Assembly: GCA_014378485.1 (NCBI GenBank)
Contig: JACMNO010000092.1
Span: forward strand, 1-64,000
From: Bacteroidia bacterium
GTDB taxonomy: Bacteria > Bacteroidota > Bacteroidia > B-17B0 > Aurantibacillaceae
Length of the DNA stretch: 64,000 bases
Direction: 5' to 3'
Shown here in pieces: positions 1 to 9,007 of this stretch. A program made the translations under genes and the position numbers. How positions within the stretch are numbered: position 1 is the stretch's first letter; each line of letters starts with the position of its first letter. Below the pieces are notes generated by a model. The model was not told where the DNA came from. It was given only the letters and a program-made list of their open reading frames with translations, and searched no databases.

Positions 1-153
1 CGCCATGGCGTGACTAACGTATGATAAATGTGCTGCTAAATGATGCAAACCTTTTCAAATATTTTCTGCAAATGCCTTGCATAAAAAAGAAAGTAAACTC
101 TTTAAAATAGTTGAATCTATTACTATTTCAGTGTTTTGAGTGAACCCTATTTA

Positions 154-185
154 AGATTGTTTCGTCATCTTTCCTCGCAATTACG
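154..185. repeat. Dispersed repeat-like sequence
   Basis: On the minus strand this reads TAATTGCGAGGAAAGATGACG followed by AAACAATCT, which resembles the GTCATTGCGAGGAACGAAGCAATC-type intergenic repeat that recurs in many bacterial genomes. Only one degenerate copy is visible here, just downstream of the first cyanophycin-synthetase-like fragment. The identification is by remembered similarity, not by comparison with the rest of this genome. Confidence 0.35.
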
Positions 186-191
186 AACAAA

Positions 192-341
192 TTATTTACC
201 TTCTCTTTCTTTATCTAAATAAGAGTGCGAGACTTCTATAACATTATCAATAGGTCGCTTAGCTAGAATAAAAGAACTGGGTTTAGCAATACGGAACGCA
301 TGATTTAAGGCTTCATTTTTTTTATGTCCATATTCGTAGAA
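192..341 (-). pseudogene. Decayed cyanophycin synthetase 3' end, copy 1
   Basis: The minus strand keeps about 49 codons open to a TAA stop, with no start codon. The reading contains EALNHAFRIAKPSSF and ends SYLDKEREGK, and aligns along its whole length with the fragment at 2705-2869. The pattern of an alanine-rich helix, then A-K-P-G-S, a hydrophobic strand and a terminal helix is what I recall for the C-terminus of Bacteroidota cyanophycin synthetase (Mur-ligase fold). Copy 1 is one residue shorter and has lost the SDV motif seen in copy 2, so it is the more decayed. It lies downstream of the TPR-SpoIIE gene in the same orientation as copy 2. The rest of the 1-434 gap holds only a dispersed repeat at 154-185. 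The family name is moderately uncertain; the duplication is directly visible. Confidence 0.5.
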
Positions 342-434
342 ATAAATATGGAAAAGTTATCGTCAATTTAATATTGATACTACCTTGTAGTTATTAGTTT
401 CTGCTAATTTAACAAGCAAAAACACTAAAAACAT

Positions 435-2537
435 TTAAGCTATTTTAATGGCAGCAATACAAACATCATCTACTTGTTCCAAATTACCTTTCCATTCATC
501 AAACTTCTGTTTAAGTAATTCTGCTTGAGTTTCAAAATCTTTAGTGCTATTCAAAAGCAGTAAATTGTTCAATTCCTTGTATTTGAATTTTTTTCCTTTT
601 TCACCACCAAATTGATCTGCAAATCCATCGGTATACAAATACAAAGTATCATCTGGTTTTAATTCAACCTTATTTAATGTAAATGAAGCTTCCCTTGGAC
701 CTTCGCCAACCGGCATTTTATCACAAGGTAACTTTTGTATGATACCCTCTGATATTAATACTGGAGAATTATTTGCCGCGGCATAGCTTATTTCTTTACT
801 ATTATTGTCAATGCATATTAATATGCCATCAAAACCATCCTTCTGTCCATCCTTACTTAAATTTTCTATTAGCTTTTGTCTAACATAATTAAATACTTCA
901 GCCACATTAAAAATATTTTTTTCATTAATAGCTTCGTTTAAGAAAGTGAAATTTAATAAACTCATGAACGCACCTGGTACACCATGGCCAGTACTATCGC
1001 ATACAGCCAAATAGAATTTATTATTTTTTTTCGTGGCCCAATAAAAATCGCCACTTACAATGTCTCTTGGTTTTAAAAACACGAAATTATTAGCGATGTT
1101 TTCGTCAATGAATGCCTTATTAGCAATTAGTGTATTTTGAATTCTTTTAGCATAATGAATACTATCTAAAATTTCTTTTTGCTTTTCTTGAATTATTTCT
1201 TTCTGAAATTGTGTTTCCTTTTCTTTTATTTCTATAATTAATTTTTGCTTTTGGGTAATTTTATAACGTCGTAATAAAAAAAATGAAAATACAAGTACTA
1301 CAAAAAGAACAAATACAACCGCTATAATGCTAATTGTTTGTTTTTTCTCGCGTTCCTCAGCTACAGCTACAATCTTTTCTTTTTCTGCATCTGATTTAAT
1401 TTTCAACTCAGCTTCTTTTTTTTCAACTTCAAAATTGGTTTTCAAATCTCCTATTTGTTGGCTGTTTTCTGAATTAAAGATGCTATCTGTCAATTGTTTA
1501 AATTTAACTTGATATTGGTAAGCAAGCTGATAATTTTTTCCTTCAGCTTCAACAGCTGCTAGCCCTCCATAACAAAGGCGGGCACCATCAATGTCATCAA
1601 TTTTTAAAGAGATAGCCAAACTTTTTAGATAGTTAGTTTTAGCTAAACGTAGATTTTTAAGTGTGCTATAAACTGCGGCGGTATTCATATATACCAGTGA
1701 TAAACCGTACTCATCATCTAATTTAATAAAAGCACTTTCTGCCTTAACATAGTTAAACAAAGCTTCGTCATATTTATGAAATGCATCGTATGTTAAGCCA
1801 ATGTTTAAATAAGCACCGCCAATTCTTTCTTTGTCATTTATCATTTCTAGCTTTTTTAAAACAATACTTTGATAATATAACGCACTATCTAATTGTTTAT
1901 CCTCATAAAAAACAGAACCAATATTTGATAACGGTGCAAGTAACTCATCTTCATTTCTATTTTTTACACAAATAGCAACACTCTCTTTATATAACTTTAA
2001 AGCAAGTGCATAGTTTTTTTGATTCTTGTAAACCATTCCAATATTATTTAAAGAGTAACTTGTAGCAACATCGTCTCCACGCTCTTTCTCTATTTTTAAT
2101 GCTTTATAAAAATAACCTAGAGCTTGAGGAAAATTTGCTGACTTGGCTGCATTTAAACCAAGATTGGCGTAACATTTTGGGAGATAGAAAAGACTATTTA
2201 TTTGTTGTGCCAACTTCAGCGCCTTTAGAAGTGAAGCGTTACTTGCATTCATGCTATCTTCAGATTGATATAATCTCCCAATTTTTAAATATGAACTAGT
2301 TTGAAAATAAATATTATTGATTTCTTTAGAAAGATTTAGAGCCTTCGTAAAATAGTACAAAGCAGAATCGTGCTGTTGTTCTTGTTGAAAACCTAAAGCC
2401 TTTTTATTTATTTGCTTTATTAAGTTGGTGTCAATAACTACAGAATTATTATTCGATTTTTGAGCGTTATTTACTAAAGGAAATAGAAAATAAAAAACCC
2501 ACGCGCATGTTTTAATGAATTGTAATAATCTTAGCAT
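435..2537 (-). CDS. TPR sensor protein with SpoIIE-type PP2C phosphatase domain
   Basis: Membrane-anchored serine/threonine phosphatase of the SpoIIE/RsbU class, expected to dephosphorylate an anti-sigma-factor antagonist or similar target in the cytoplasm. A signal or anchor sequence (residues 1-25) is followed by about seven tetratricopeptide repeats (to about 360), one membrane helix near 400-424 (IIAVVFVLFVVLVF), a short charged coiled coil, and the phosphatase domain from about 470. The metal-binding signature CDSTGHGVPGAFMS is near residue 512 and the C-terminal DDVCIAAIKI is typical of the family. The TPRs probably sense an envelope signal or partner. No anti-sigma or STAS gene is adjacent; a RsbW-like ATPase occurs at 26608-27018 but is unlinked. 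Flanking cyanophycin-synthetase-like fragments suggest rearrangement around this gene. Confidence 0.9.
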   Translation of the reverse strand: MLRLLQFIKTCAWVFYFLFPLVNNAQKSNNNSVVIDTNLIKQINKKALGFQQEQQHDSALYYFTKALNLSKEINNIYFQTSSYLKIGRLYQSEDSMNASNASLLKALKLAQQINSLFYLPKCYANLGLNAAKSANFPQALGYFYKALKIEKERGDDVATSYSLNNIGMVYKNQKNYALALKLYKESVAICVKNRNEDELLAPLSNIGSVFYEDKQLDSALYYQSIVLKKLEMINDKERIGGAYLNIGLTYDAFHKYDEALFNYVKAESAFIKLDDEYGLSLVYMNTAAVYSTLKNLRLAKTNYLKSLAISLKIDDIDGARLCYGGLAAVEAEGKNYQLAYQYQVKFKQLTDSIFNSENSQQIGDLKTNFEVEKKEAELKIKSDAEKEKIVAVAEEREKKQTISIIAVVFVLFVVLVFSFFLLRRYKITQKQKLIIEIKEKETQFQKEIIQEKQKEILDSIHYAKRIQNTLIANKAFIDENIANNFVFLKPRDIVSGDFYWATKKNNKFYLAVCDSTGHGVPGAFMSLLNFTFLNEAINEKNIFNVAEVFNYVRQKLIENLSKDGQKDGFDGILICIDNNSKEISYAAANNSPVLISEGIIQKLPCDKMPVGEGPREASFTLNKVELKPDDTLYLYTDGFADQFGGEKGKKFKYKELNNLLLLNSTKDFETQAELLKQKFDEWKGNLEQVDDVCIAAIKIA

Positions 2538-2704
2538 TTTTAAAATTAATTTGATATATATTTAAAAAAATTGTTATTATATTTTTTTATTCTGCAAAAT
2601 GCATTAATCTTAACTTCAGTCATTTTCAAAAATAACTCAGCTCGATTTTTATTTTTTTTAGGAATTAGGAATAATTGGTGAACATATAACGACTCATTTA
2701 TTGA

Positions 2705-2869
2705 CTACTTCATCCCTCCCTCCTTATCCAAATAAGAGTTCACGACCTCAATTGCGTTATCAATTACATCGCTTAAATCAACAATATAAGAGCCGGGCTT
2801 AGCTATACTAAGTGCATGATTTAATGCCTCAATTTCTTTAGGAACATATTCATAAGACGTTTCAGGATT
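2705..2869 (-). pseudogene. Decayed cyanophycin synthetase 3' end, copy 2
   Basis: The minus-strand frame starts directly at the stop of the TMTC-like gene and runs about 54 codons to a TAG. It reads EIEALNHALSIAKPGSYIV, then SDVIDNAIEVVNSYLDKE. This is the better preserved of two related fragments (the other is at 192-341) and resembles the extreme C-terminus of cyanophycin synthetase, the Mur-ligase-related enzyme that polymerises Asp-Arg storage polymer. There is no start codon and no body of the gene in the window, so it is called a gene remnant. It fills half of the 2538-2868 gap; the rest (2538-2704) is AT-rich with nothing recognised. Confidence 0.55.
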
Positions 2870-5133
2870 TATCTTTTTATTCCTTTTGGTTCAGGCTGCG
2901 GTTGCGATTGTGGCACCGCCTGCGTTGGTACTGTCACCGTTACAATGGTAGCCAATCCTGCTTTGGCCTGAGGATGATCAGGTTTTAATTTTAGACACGC
3001 TTCCCAATATACCTTGGCTTTATCATATTGTTTATTCTGATAATATGCACCACCTAAATTATAGAAACCTTCCGGATTTAATTTATCCAGAATAATGGTT
3101 TTTCGTAATTCATATATGGCGCTGTCTAACTGCCCGCGCTGTGCTTTTTGGTAACCACGGTTCAACAGGTCATTGTAAAATACAATGTAGTAGTTCTTTA
3201 AATAAGGATTGTTTGGATATAAATGTTCTGCCTGTTTCCAGTAGAACAATGCATCCCGGTCGCGGTGCAACTTGTAGCTTCCCAAGCCTAAATTCAGGTA
3301 ACCGTTCACATAGCGCGGGTGAAGTTCTACTGCATGCTTTAAATATTTAATTCCCTTTTCTAATGATTCTTCACGTTTCGCTACAAAGTTTTTGGTATCC
3401 GAAAGGTCGATATAACGGGCTCCGGCATTCCCTAAAACCAACACAGAGTTCGGAACTGTTTCCACATCTTTTAAGAAAAGAGTGATGTCATTCTTCCAGT
3501 CCCAGTTACGTTCCCATGTTTTGCATCCGTATAAAAAGGTCATGACACTTAACAAGGCAAAGAAAGCTACTCTCTTAGTAGTTAAAGAACCCGGTATTTT
3601 GTCCACACCTTTTAAGATCAGCCATGCAAAGGCAATAACAAAACCGATGGTTGAGTGGAACAATAATCGTTCTCCCATGGTAGCGCCAATGTCCATTAAA
3701 ATATTACCGATCATTAATAAGAAGGCAAAGTAAACGGCAATGGCAAATCCTAAAAGGTGTTTCTTTAAGATCAGCTTTACACCGGCAACCAATAAGCCAA
3801 TATGCAATACTAATGACAGTAAAGTATCCCAGCTGGCGAAGGTGCGAAACTGGATCGTGTTAAAGGAATAATCGGAAGAGAGTGGGTGAGGGAACCAGCA
3901 CAATGAAAAATATTTTAATAACACAAACACTTTAGTGGCCCATTGTTCCTGCTGTGTAGCCAATAAGTAGGGATTATTTAAAATCTCCGTATCAGGTACG
4001 CCCGGTTTTAATTTTACAGCTACCAAACGCATTCCTAAATAAAACAGCATGATAAAGAAATGCCAGCTCATTAATGTTGCAAAGGGTTTTTTGATTTTGG
4101 TAGAGATTAACCCAACGCCTACAATTAAATAAACAAATGGGAACAGCCAATAAGATGTTGTTGCTTTTTGCCCCGGCAGAATATGTATGTCGGAGTTTCG
4201 CTTCACCATCAACATCAATAAGGCACAAATGAAGAAAGATCCAAAAACATAAAGGGTATGCTTAAAGCCTTTGGATTGAAAATAAGTTTTAGGGTCAAAT
4301 TCAATCTGGTCAAATACAAAAAAGGCGATAGGGATTAACATAACTAATACCACCGCATATTCTTTGGATAACAAGGCCAGCAAAAAATTAAAGGCCGCCC
4401 ACACCAATGTTTTGGTTTTCTTGTCTTCCATATATTTAAAAGAAAAGAAAAAGGTGAGCGAGATAAATATGAGCGAGAAGATTTCATCCCGACTTTTCAC
4501 ATTGGCTATAGCTTCGGAGTGAATTGGATGCATTAAAAATATAATGGCTGCTAAAAAAGCAAGGTCATGGTTGCTTCTGAAAATATAATTCCTGAAAAAT
4601 AAATACAGCAACATCACCCCGATAATAAAAGTAATGATGTTTACAAAATGCCTTAATGAAGCGCCTTTTACCTGGCAATCTACTTCATTAAATACACCAT
4701 CATCGTTGATGTCTTCTTCCACATCATTCACCTTATTCCCATTGGTATCCCAGCATTGTGCCGGGTACAAACCATCTTTGGGATAAGCCCCGATAAACTG
4801 TTGTTCAATGGCAAAACTTACAACGGATAAAGGCCTGTAACGTCCACCGGCTAATTGATCCGTAGCATTCATTCGGCGATAAAAACTTTCGTAAGCATCC
4901 TTGGTCATAATATCCTTGATGCCTTTTATGCCCTTGATCACGTGGTCATTCTGGTGAATGATAATTCCGTCATCCAATGCGTACTCATTATGCAGGGAAG
5001 TTAAATTGAAGATCAAGCCCAAAAGAATGATCACAATGAAGGGTGCGGTTTGATTTTTAAACGGAAAAAAATGAAAGGTATTGGTTAACTCTTTAAAAAT
5101 AGGTTGTTTGGTACTTGCCGTTTGTTTTGCCAT
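2869..5133 (-). CDS. TMTC-like GT-C family membrane glycosyltransferase with C-terminal TPRs
   Basis: Polytopic membrane protein of 754 aa resembling the TMTC / ArnT-PMT superfamily, which transfers sugar from a lipid carrier to acceptors on the outer face of the inner membrane. About ten hydrophobic helices span residues 30-550 and TPR motifs occupy about 560-730 (for example YNLGGAYYQNKQYDKAKVYWE). The N-terminal loop carries the acidic pair LDDG (about residue 54) expected of GT-C catalytic loops, plus GRYRPLSVVSFAIEQQ, and the next loop has HPIHSEAIANVKSRDE. Unusually, residues 127-153 contain an aspartate/asparagine-rich segment (DTNGNKVND, EDINDDGVFNEVDC) like two EF-hand or dockerin loops. 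The extreme C-terminus is Pro/Gln-rich. Donor and acceptor are unknown. Confidence 0.8.
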   Translation of the reverse strand: MAKQTASTKQPIFKELTNTFHFFPFKNQTAPFIVIILLGLIFNLTSLHNEYALDDGIIIHQNDHVIKGIKGIKDIMTKDAYESFYRRMNATDQLAGGRYRPLSVVSFAIEQQFIGAYPKDGLYPAQCWDTNGNKVNDVEEDINDDGVFNEVDCQVKGASLRHFVNIITFIIGVMLLYLFFRNYIFRSNHDLAFLAAIIFLMHPIHSEAIANVKSRDEIFSLIFISLTFFFSFKYMEDKKTKTLVWAAFNFLLALLSKEYAVVLVMLIPIAFFVFDQIEFDPKTYFQSKGFKHTLYVFGSFFICALLMLMVKRNSDIHILPGQKATTSYWLFPFVYLIVGVGLISTKIKKPFATLMSWHFFIMLFYLGMRLVAVKLKPGVPDTEILNNPYLLATQQEQWATKVFVLLKYFSLCWFPHPLSSDYSFNTIQFRTFASWDTLLSLVLHIGLLVAGVKLILKKHLLGFAIAVYFAFLLMIGNILMDIGATMGERLLFHSTIGFVIAFAWLILKGVDKIPGSLTTKRVAFFALLSVMTFLYGCKTWERNWDWKNDITLFLKDVETVPNSVLVLGNAGARYIDLSDTKNFVAKREESLEKGIKYLKHAVELHPRYVNGYLNLGLGSYKLHRDRDALFYWKQAEHLYPNNPYLKNYYIVFYNDLLNRGYQKAQRGQLDSAIYELRKTIILDKLNPEGFYNLGGAYYQNKQYDKAKVYWEACLKLKPDHPQAKAGLATIVTVTVPTQAVPQSQPQPEPKGIKR

Positions 5134-5234
5134 AAAAAATAAGGGTTATTATACAAATATACTTAAATCTTCAAAAAAATGATTTTTGTGACTAAAAAAT
5201 TAGTTAAAAAACAGTAAATTGCTCTGTAATACTA

Positions 5235-8200
5235 ATGGATAAGCCTTTTAAATTATATGTAATTTTTATCAGCGCTCTTATCTGTGCTTCCATCGGTTAT
5301 TTTATTTTTCAGGGCAAGAGCCTTACTACCCAGGAACTGGCAGCAAGGGCAGAGGCAAACCTTCATCAAAAGGAAACAATCGCTAAAACAAACCTTGACC
5401 TTTTATCGAAGGCATTAAAAACAACCCGGCCAAAAGAACTTTTTGTTAGTTACCAAGGTGCCATCAGCGATCTTTATAAAAATCAAGGAATTGCTGTTTA
5501 TGTATATTCGAATGACAGTTTGTGCTTTTGGACAGATAACCAGCCTGCCATTGACCTTAATGCTTATACCAATGAAACCAATGTGCAACTGATCAGGATC
5601 AGAAACGGATGGTATGAATATATTAAACAAGTAGATTCTCTTCATAGAGATTACACACTCGTTGCTTTAATATCTATAAAACCGGAATTTGATTTTGAAA
5701 ATCGTTATCTGAATAATAATTACAGCGAGTGGCTTCGTTTGCCTGAGGAATCTAAATTAGTAACACCTGTTAATTTTTTGAAGCACGCCGTTAAATCAAA
5801 ATTCGGCCCGCCTTTATTTGAAGTTTACAGGAGCGAAGGGTTACACATGAGTAGTCGCTTCATTACATATGCCTGTTTTTTTTATGTAGTTTCTTTTTTA
5901 CTATTCCTTGGCTTACTGTTTGTCTTTTTAAAACGAAAGCTTAGAAATGAAGGCTTGTTTATTATTGTTTTTGCCAGCGCTTGTTTAGCGATTAGGACGG
6001 TGATGATCTATTTTAAAATTCCTGAAGTATTTTATCATAACACTTTGTTTGATGCGAAATTGTTTGCTGACGCATCTTCTTTTTATTTTTCCTTTTTAGG
6101 AGATGTTCTCATCAATAGTGGGTTGATATTTTTACTAGCCATCATGCTGTATAAATCTACTTACGTGCTGGTTCCAAAAAATAAAGTGACCGAAACAGGA
6201 GTGATTATTTTATCATTTCTCTTATTGTCGGCTTTCTCACTACAGATCAGGTTATTGATCTATAGTTTAGTAAATAACTCTACCATCTCTTACAACATCA
6301 ATGACCTGTTTAATTTCAGTGCTTATAGTTTAACCGGCCTGTTATGTGTCGGACTTCTGGTATTTGCTTTTTATTTGTGCCTGGAGCGTTTTATTATTTT
6401 TTTACTTCAAAGAAAACTTCTCCCTGCGGCGCTTTTGTTGAGCCTGTGCGGAATTTTGGTAATCGTTTACTTGTTATGTGAAAAATACGGAATCAGTATT
6501 CTTGAATATAGCTGGCCCTTGTTGTTAGTGATTATTTCTTATTTCCTACGGAAATTCAAAGCTTCCTATAATTTTATTAATATCGGTTTGATAATTTTAA
6601 CGTCAACTTTTATTGTGTCTTCCCTGTTCAGTAAATATGAGCAGGTCAATAAAAAACAAACGTTTGAAGCATTGTCTTTAAGCTTAACAGATCGACAAGA
6701 TGTCATTGCAGAAAACGAATTCAGTAAGATCAGCGCCTCGATTAAATCAGATCCTCAGTTAAAAAATTTATTAACTCTGTTGCCTTTGAGCAGCGAGCAG
6801 ATTGAGCAAAGCTTAAGGCAGCGGAATTTCACGGGCTATTTCGAGCGGTACGAGATCCTTATGTCCTTGTTTAAAAATGATTGTACCCCGATCTTTATTC
6901 ACCTGAACCCGGTTTATTTAAATGAAGATTATTTTAAACAGCAGATCGAAAAAAATGGTTTTCAAACCATCAGTGATGATCTTTATTTTATAGACAAGCA
7001 AAAGGAATCGATTCGTTATATCGCAAAAATTGAGATTGAAGATGTGAATAGAAATCCTGGTAAAACATTTCATTTATATGTACAACTTGAACCAAAATTA
7101 GCTGTTAACCTGGGCGCCTTCCCGGATCTGCTGCTGGATAAATCCCTTGAAAATAAACTGGAGTCCAAACACATCTCTTATGCGGTTTATGAATCCAATA
7201 AACTCTTAAGCACTTTTGGTGAATACCAATACCCTTTATTTATCAATAGCAAAACGTTTAAATATTCTACTAACGATGGTTTCGAGCATTTTGTTTATTC
7301 GCCTAAGGCCAATACGGTAACCGTTATCACGGATAAGGAATTTGGTGTCTGGGGACGGTTCACTTCCAATTCTTATTTGTTCATATTTTTTTCAGTGGTT
7401 GTTTTATTCAGCGTATGGTTCAACTCTATGGTAATTAAGCGCAGTAAGCGGTTCAATTCATTGAATAACAGAATCCAGTTCATCCTGGTTTCTATTGTGG
7501 TATTATCACTGGCAGGAGTGGTGATTGGAACCATTTGGGTAGTGAATTCTCAATTCGAAATAAAAAATAAAAAGGACCTTATCTTAAAATCCCAATCGGT
7601 TTTAAAAGAATTGCAGCAAAATATAGGATTACAAGAATCACTCGAGGCTTCTTATAAAGACATTACCACCTTCCGTTTAAAACGATTGGCGCAATTATTT
7701 GGAAGTGATATTTCTTTATTTAACAAGAAAGGAGTTTTATATGCGACCTCACAGCCCGCAATCTATGAGCAGGGACTTGTTTCCAAATTTATGAACCCAT
7801 TAGCTTATATGTCTTTCAGGAGAGGCATCAGGGCTAATTATTCGCAGAGAGAAAATATTGGCACACTAAAATACTTATCCGCCTATATCCCTTTCTATAG
7901 TAAAAATGACCGTTTGCTTGGGTACATTAACCTGCCTTATTTTGCGAGGCAAAAAGATCTTGAAAAAGAACTAACAGCATACCTCACTACCTTAATTAAT
8001 ATTTATACCATCCTCTTTGCCATTACCACGCTTGTGGCATTATTGGTCTCCAATTTATTGACCAAGCCTTTAAGAATCATCAGGCAGCAGATTTCGAACA
8101 TTCAGTTTGGTAGGATCAATGAAGCACTGCAATGGAAATCAAATGATGAGATTGGAAATTTAGTAGAAGAGTATAATAACATGTTGATCAAATTAGAAAA

Positions 8201-8897
8201 GAGTTCTGTATTGTTAGCGCAATCGGAAAGGGAAAGTGCCTGGAGGGAAATGGCAAAGCAGGTGGCGCATGAGATTAAAAACCCTCTAACACCAATGAAA
8301 CTGAACATACAGCATTTGCAACGGGTTGTTGAAACGCATCCCGAAGATATTAATGAACGTGTGAAAAAAGTTTCGCAAATGCTCATTGAACAGATTGATA
8401 CCTTATCACACATTGCAACTGAGTTTTCTAATTTCGCCAAACTGCCAAACACAAATCTTGAAATTGTGAATCTTTTTGATGTGCTTCAGAATGTAACACA
8501 CTTGTTCCAACAAAATACGGATTGTGAGATCTCCCTTTCTGCTTCAGAATCTTTATGGGTGATGGCTGATAAAGAACAATGTCTCAGAATCTTTACCAAC
8601 CTTTTAAAAAATGCGGAGCAGTCTGTTCCTGAAACCAGGAAAGGAAAAATAGAGATCATGGCGTATTCCAACGAAACAAACGTAACCGTTAAAGTAAAAG
8701 ATAACGGCAGTGGCATTGCAGAAGATGTAAAAGACAAATTATTTACTCCCAACTTCACTACAAAAACAACCGGTACGGGTTTGGGATTAGCGATGGTAAA
8801 AAATTCGGTGGTCTCATTTAACGGTACAATCACCTTTGAAACAGAGTTGAATCAAGGAACTATTTTCACTCTGGTATTCCCTTTAGCTAAAAAGTAA
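5235..8897 (+). CDS. Large membrane sensor histidine kinase, NtrY-like, no receiver domain
   Basis: Inner-membrane two-component sensor kinase of 1,220 aa. One helix at residues 7-24, a periplasmic segment, a cluster of about seven helices at 205-465, a second extracytoplasmic region, helices near 715, 755 and 925, a HAMP linker (about 935-990), HisKA with phosphoacceptor H1012 in QVAHEIKNPLTPMK, and a HATPase_c domain with NLLKNAEQS (N box), DNGSGI and TGTGLGLAMV. The HEIKNPLTPMK signature is typical of NtrY-type kinases. No response regulator gene lies next to it, so its partner is elsewhere. It is convergent with the WG-repeat gene, with an inverted repeat between them at 8901-8983. Confidence 0.92.
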   Translation: MDKPFKLYVIFISALICASIGYFIFQGKSLTTQELAARAEANLHQKETIAKTNLDLLSKALKTTRPKELFVSYQGAISDLYKNQGIAVYVYSNDSLCFWTDNQPAIDLNAYTNETNVQLIRIRNGWYEYIKQVDSLHRDYTLVALISIKPEFDFENRYLNNNYSEWLRLPEESKLVTPVNFLKHAVKSKFGPPLFEVYRSEGLHMSSRFITYACFFYVVSFLLFLGLLFVFLKRKLRNEGLFIIVFASACLAIRTVMIYFKIPEVFYHNTLFDAKLFADASSFYFSFLGDVLINSGLIFLLAIMLYKSTYVLVPKNKVTETGVIILSFLLLSAFSLQIRLLIYSLVNNSTISYNINDLFNFSAYSLTGLLCVGLLVFAFYLCLERFIIFLLQRKLLPAALLLSLCGILVIVYLLCEKYGISILEYSWPLLLVIISYFLRKFKASYNFINIGLIILTSTFIVSSLFSKYEQVNKKQTFEALSLSLTDRQDVIAENEFSKISASIKSDPQLKNLLTLLPLSSEQIEQSLRQRNFTGYFERYEILMSLFKNDCTPIFIHLNPVYLNEDYFKQQIEKNGFQTISDDLYFIDKQKESIRYIAKIEIEDVNRNPGKTFHLYVQLEPKLAVNLGAFPDLLLDKSLENKLESKHISYAVYESNKLLSTFGEYQYPLFINSKTFKYSTNDGFEHFVYSPKANTVTVITDKEFGVWGRFTSNSYLFIFFSVVVLFSVWFNSMVIKRSKRFNSLNNRIQFILVSIVVLSLAGVVIGTIWVVNSQFEIKNKKDLILKSQSVLKELQQNIGLQESLEASYKDITTFRLKRLAQLFGSDISLFNKKGVLYATSQPAIYEQGLVSKFMNPLAYMSFRRGIRANYSQRENIGTLKYLSAYIPFYSKNDRLLGYINLPYFARQKDLEKELTAYLTTLINIYTILFAITTLVALLVSNLLTKPLRIIRQQISNIQFGRINEALQWKSNDEIGNLVEEYNNMLIKLEKSSVLLAQSERESAWREMAKQVAHEIKNPLTPMKLNIQHLQRVVETHPEDINERVKKVSQMLIEQIDTLSHIATEFSNFAKLPNTNLEIVNLFDVLQNVTHLFQQNTDCEISLSASESLWVMADKEQCLRIFTNLLKNAEQSVPETRKGKIEIMAYSNETNVTVKVKDNGSGIAEDVKDKLFTPNFTTKTTGTGLGLAMVKNSVVSFNGTITFETELNQGTIFTLVFPLAKK

Positions 8898-8900
8898 TTG

Positions 8901-8983
8901 GTCATTCTGAACTCGATTCAGTATCTCAGGCAATTAGTTGAGAACATATTCTGAAACATCACGCCGAGGAGTGAAAGAATGAC
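8901..8983. repeat. 83-bp dispersed element with perfect terminal inverted repeats
   Basis: GTCATTCT at 8901-8908 is matched by AGAATGAC at 8976-8983. The interior GAACTCGATTCAGTATCTC and GCCGAGGAGTGAAAGAATGAC resemble the GTCATTCTGAACTCG-type intergenic repeat seen in many Bacteroidota genomes; a related single arm lies at 16677-16700. It sits between convergent stop codons and could fold and act as a bidirectional terminator, although no long T tract follows. Confidence 0.55.
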
Positions 8984-9007
8984 TTTTAAAATTAAATGGA
9001 AAATAGA

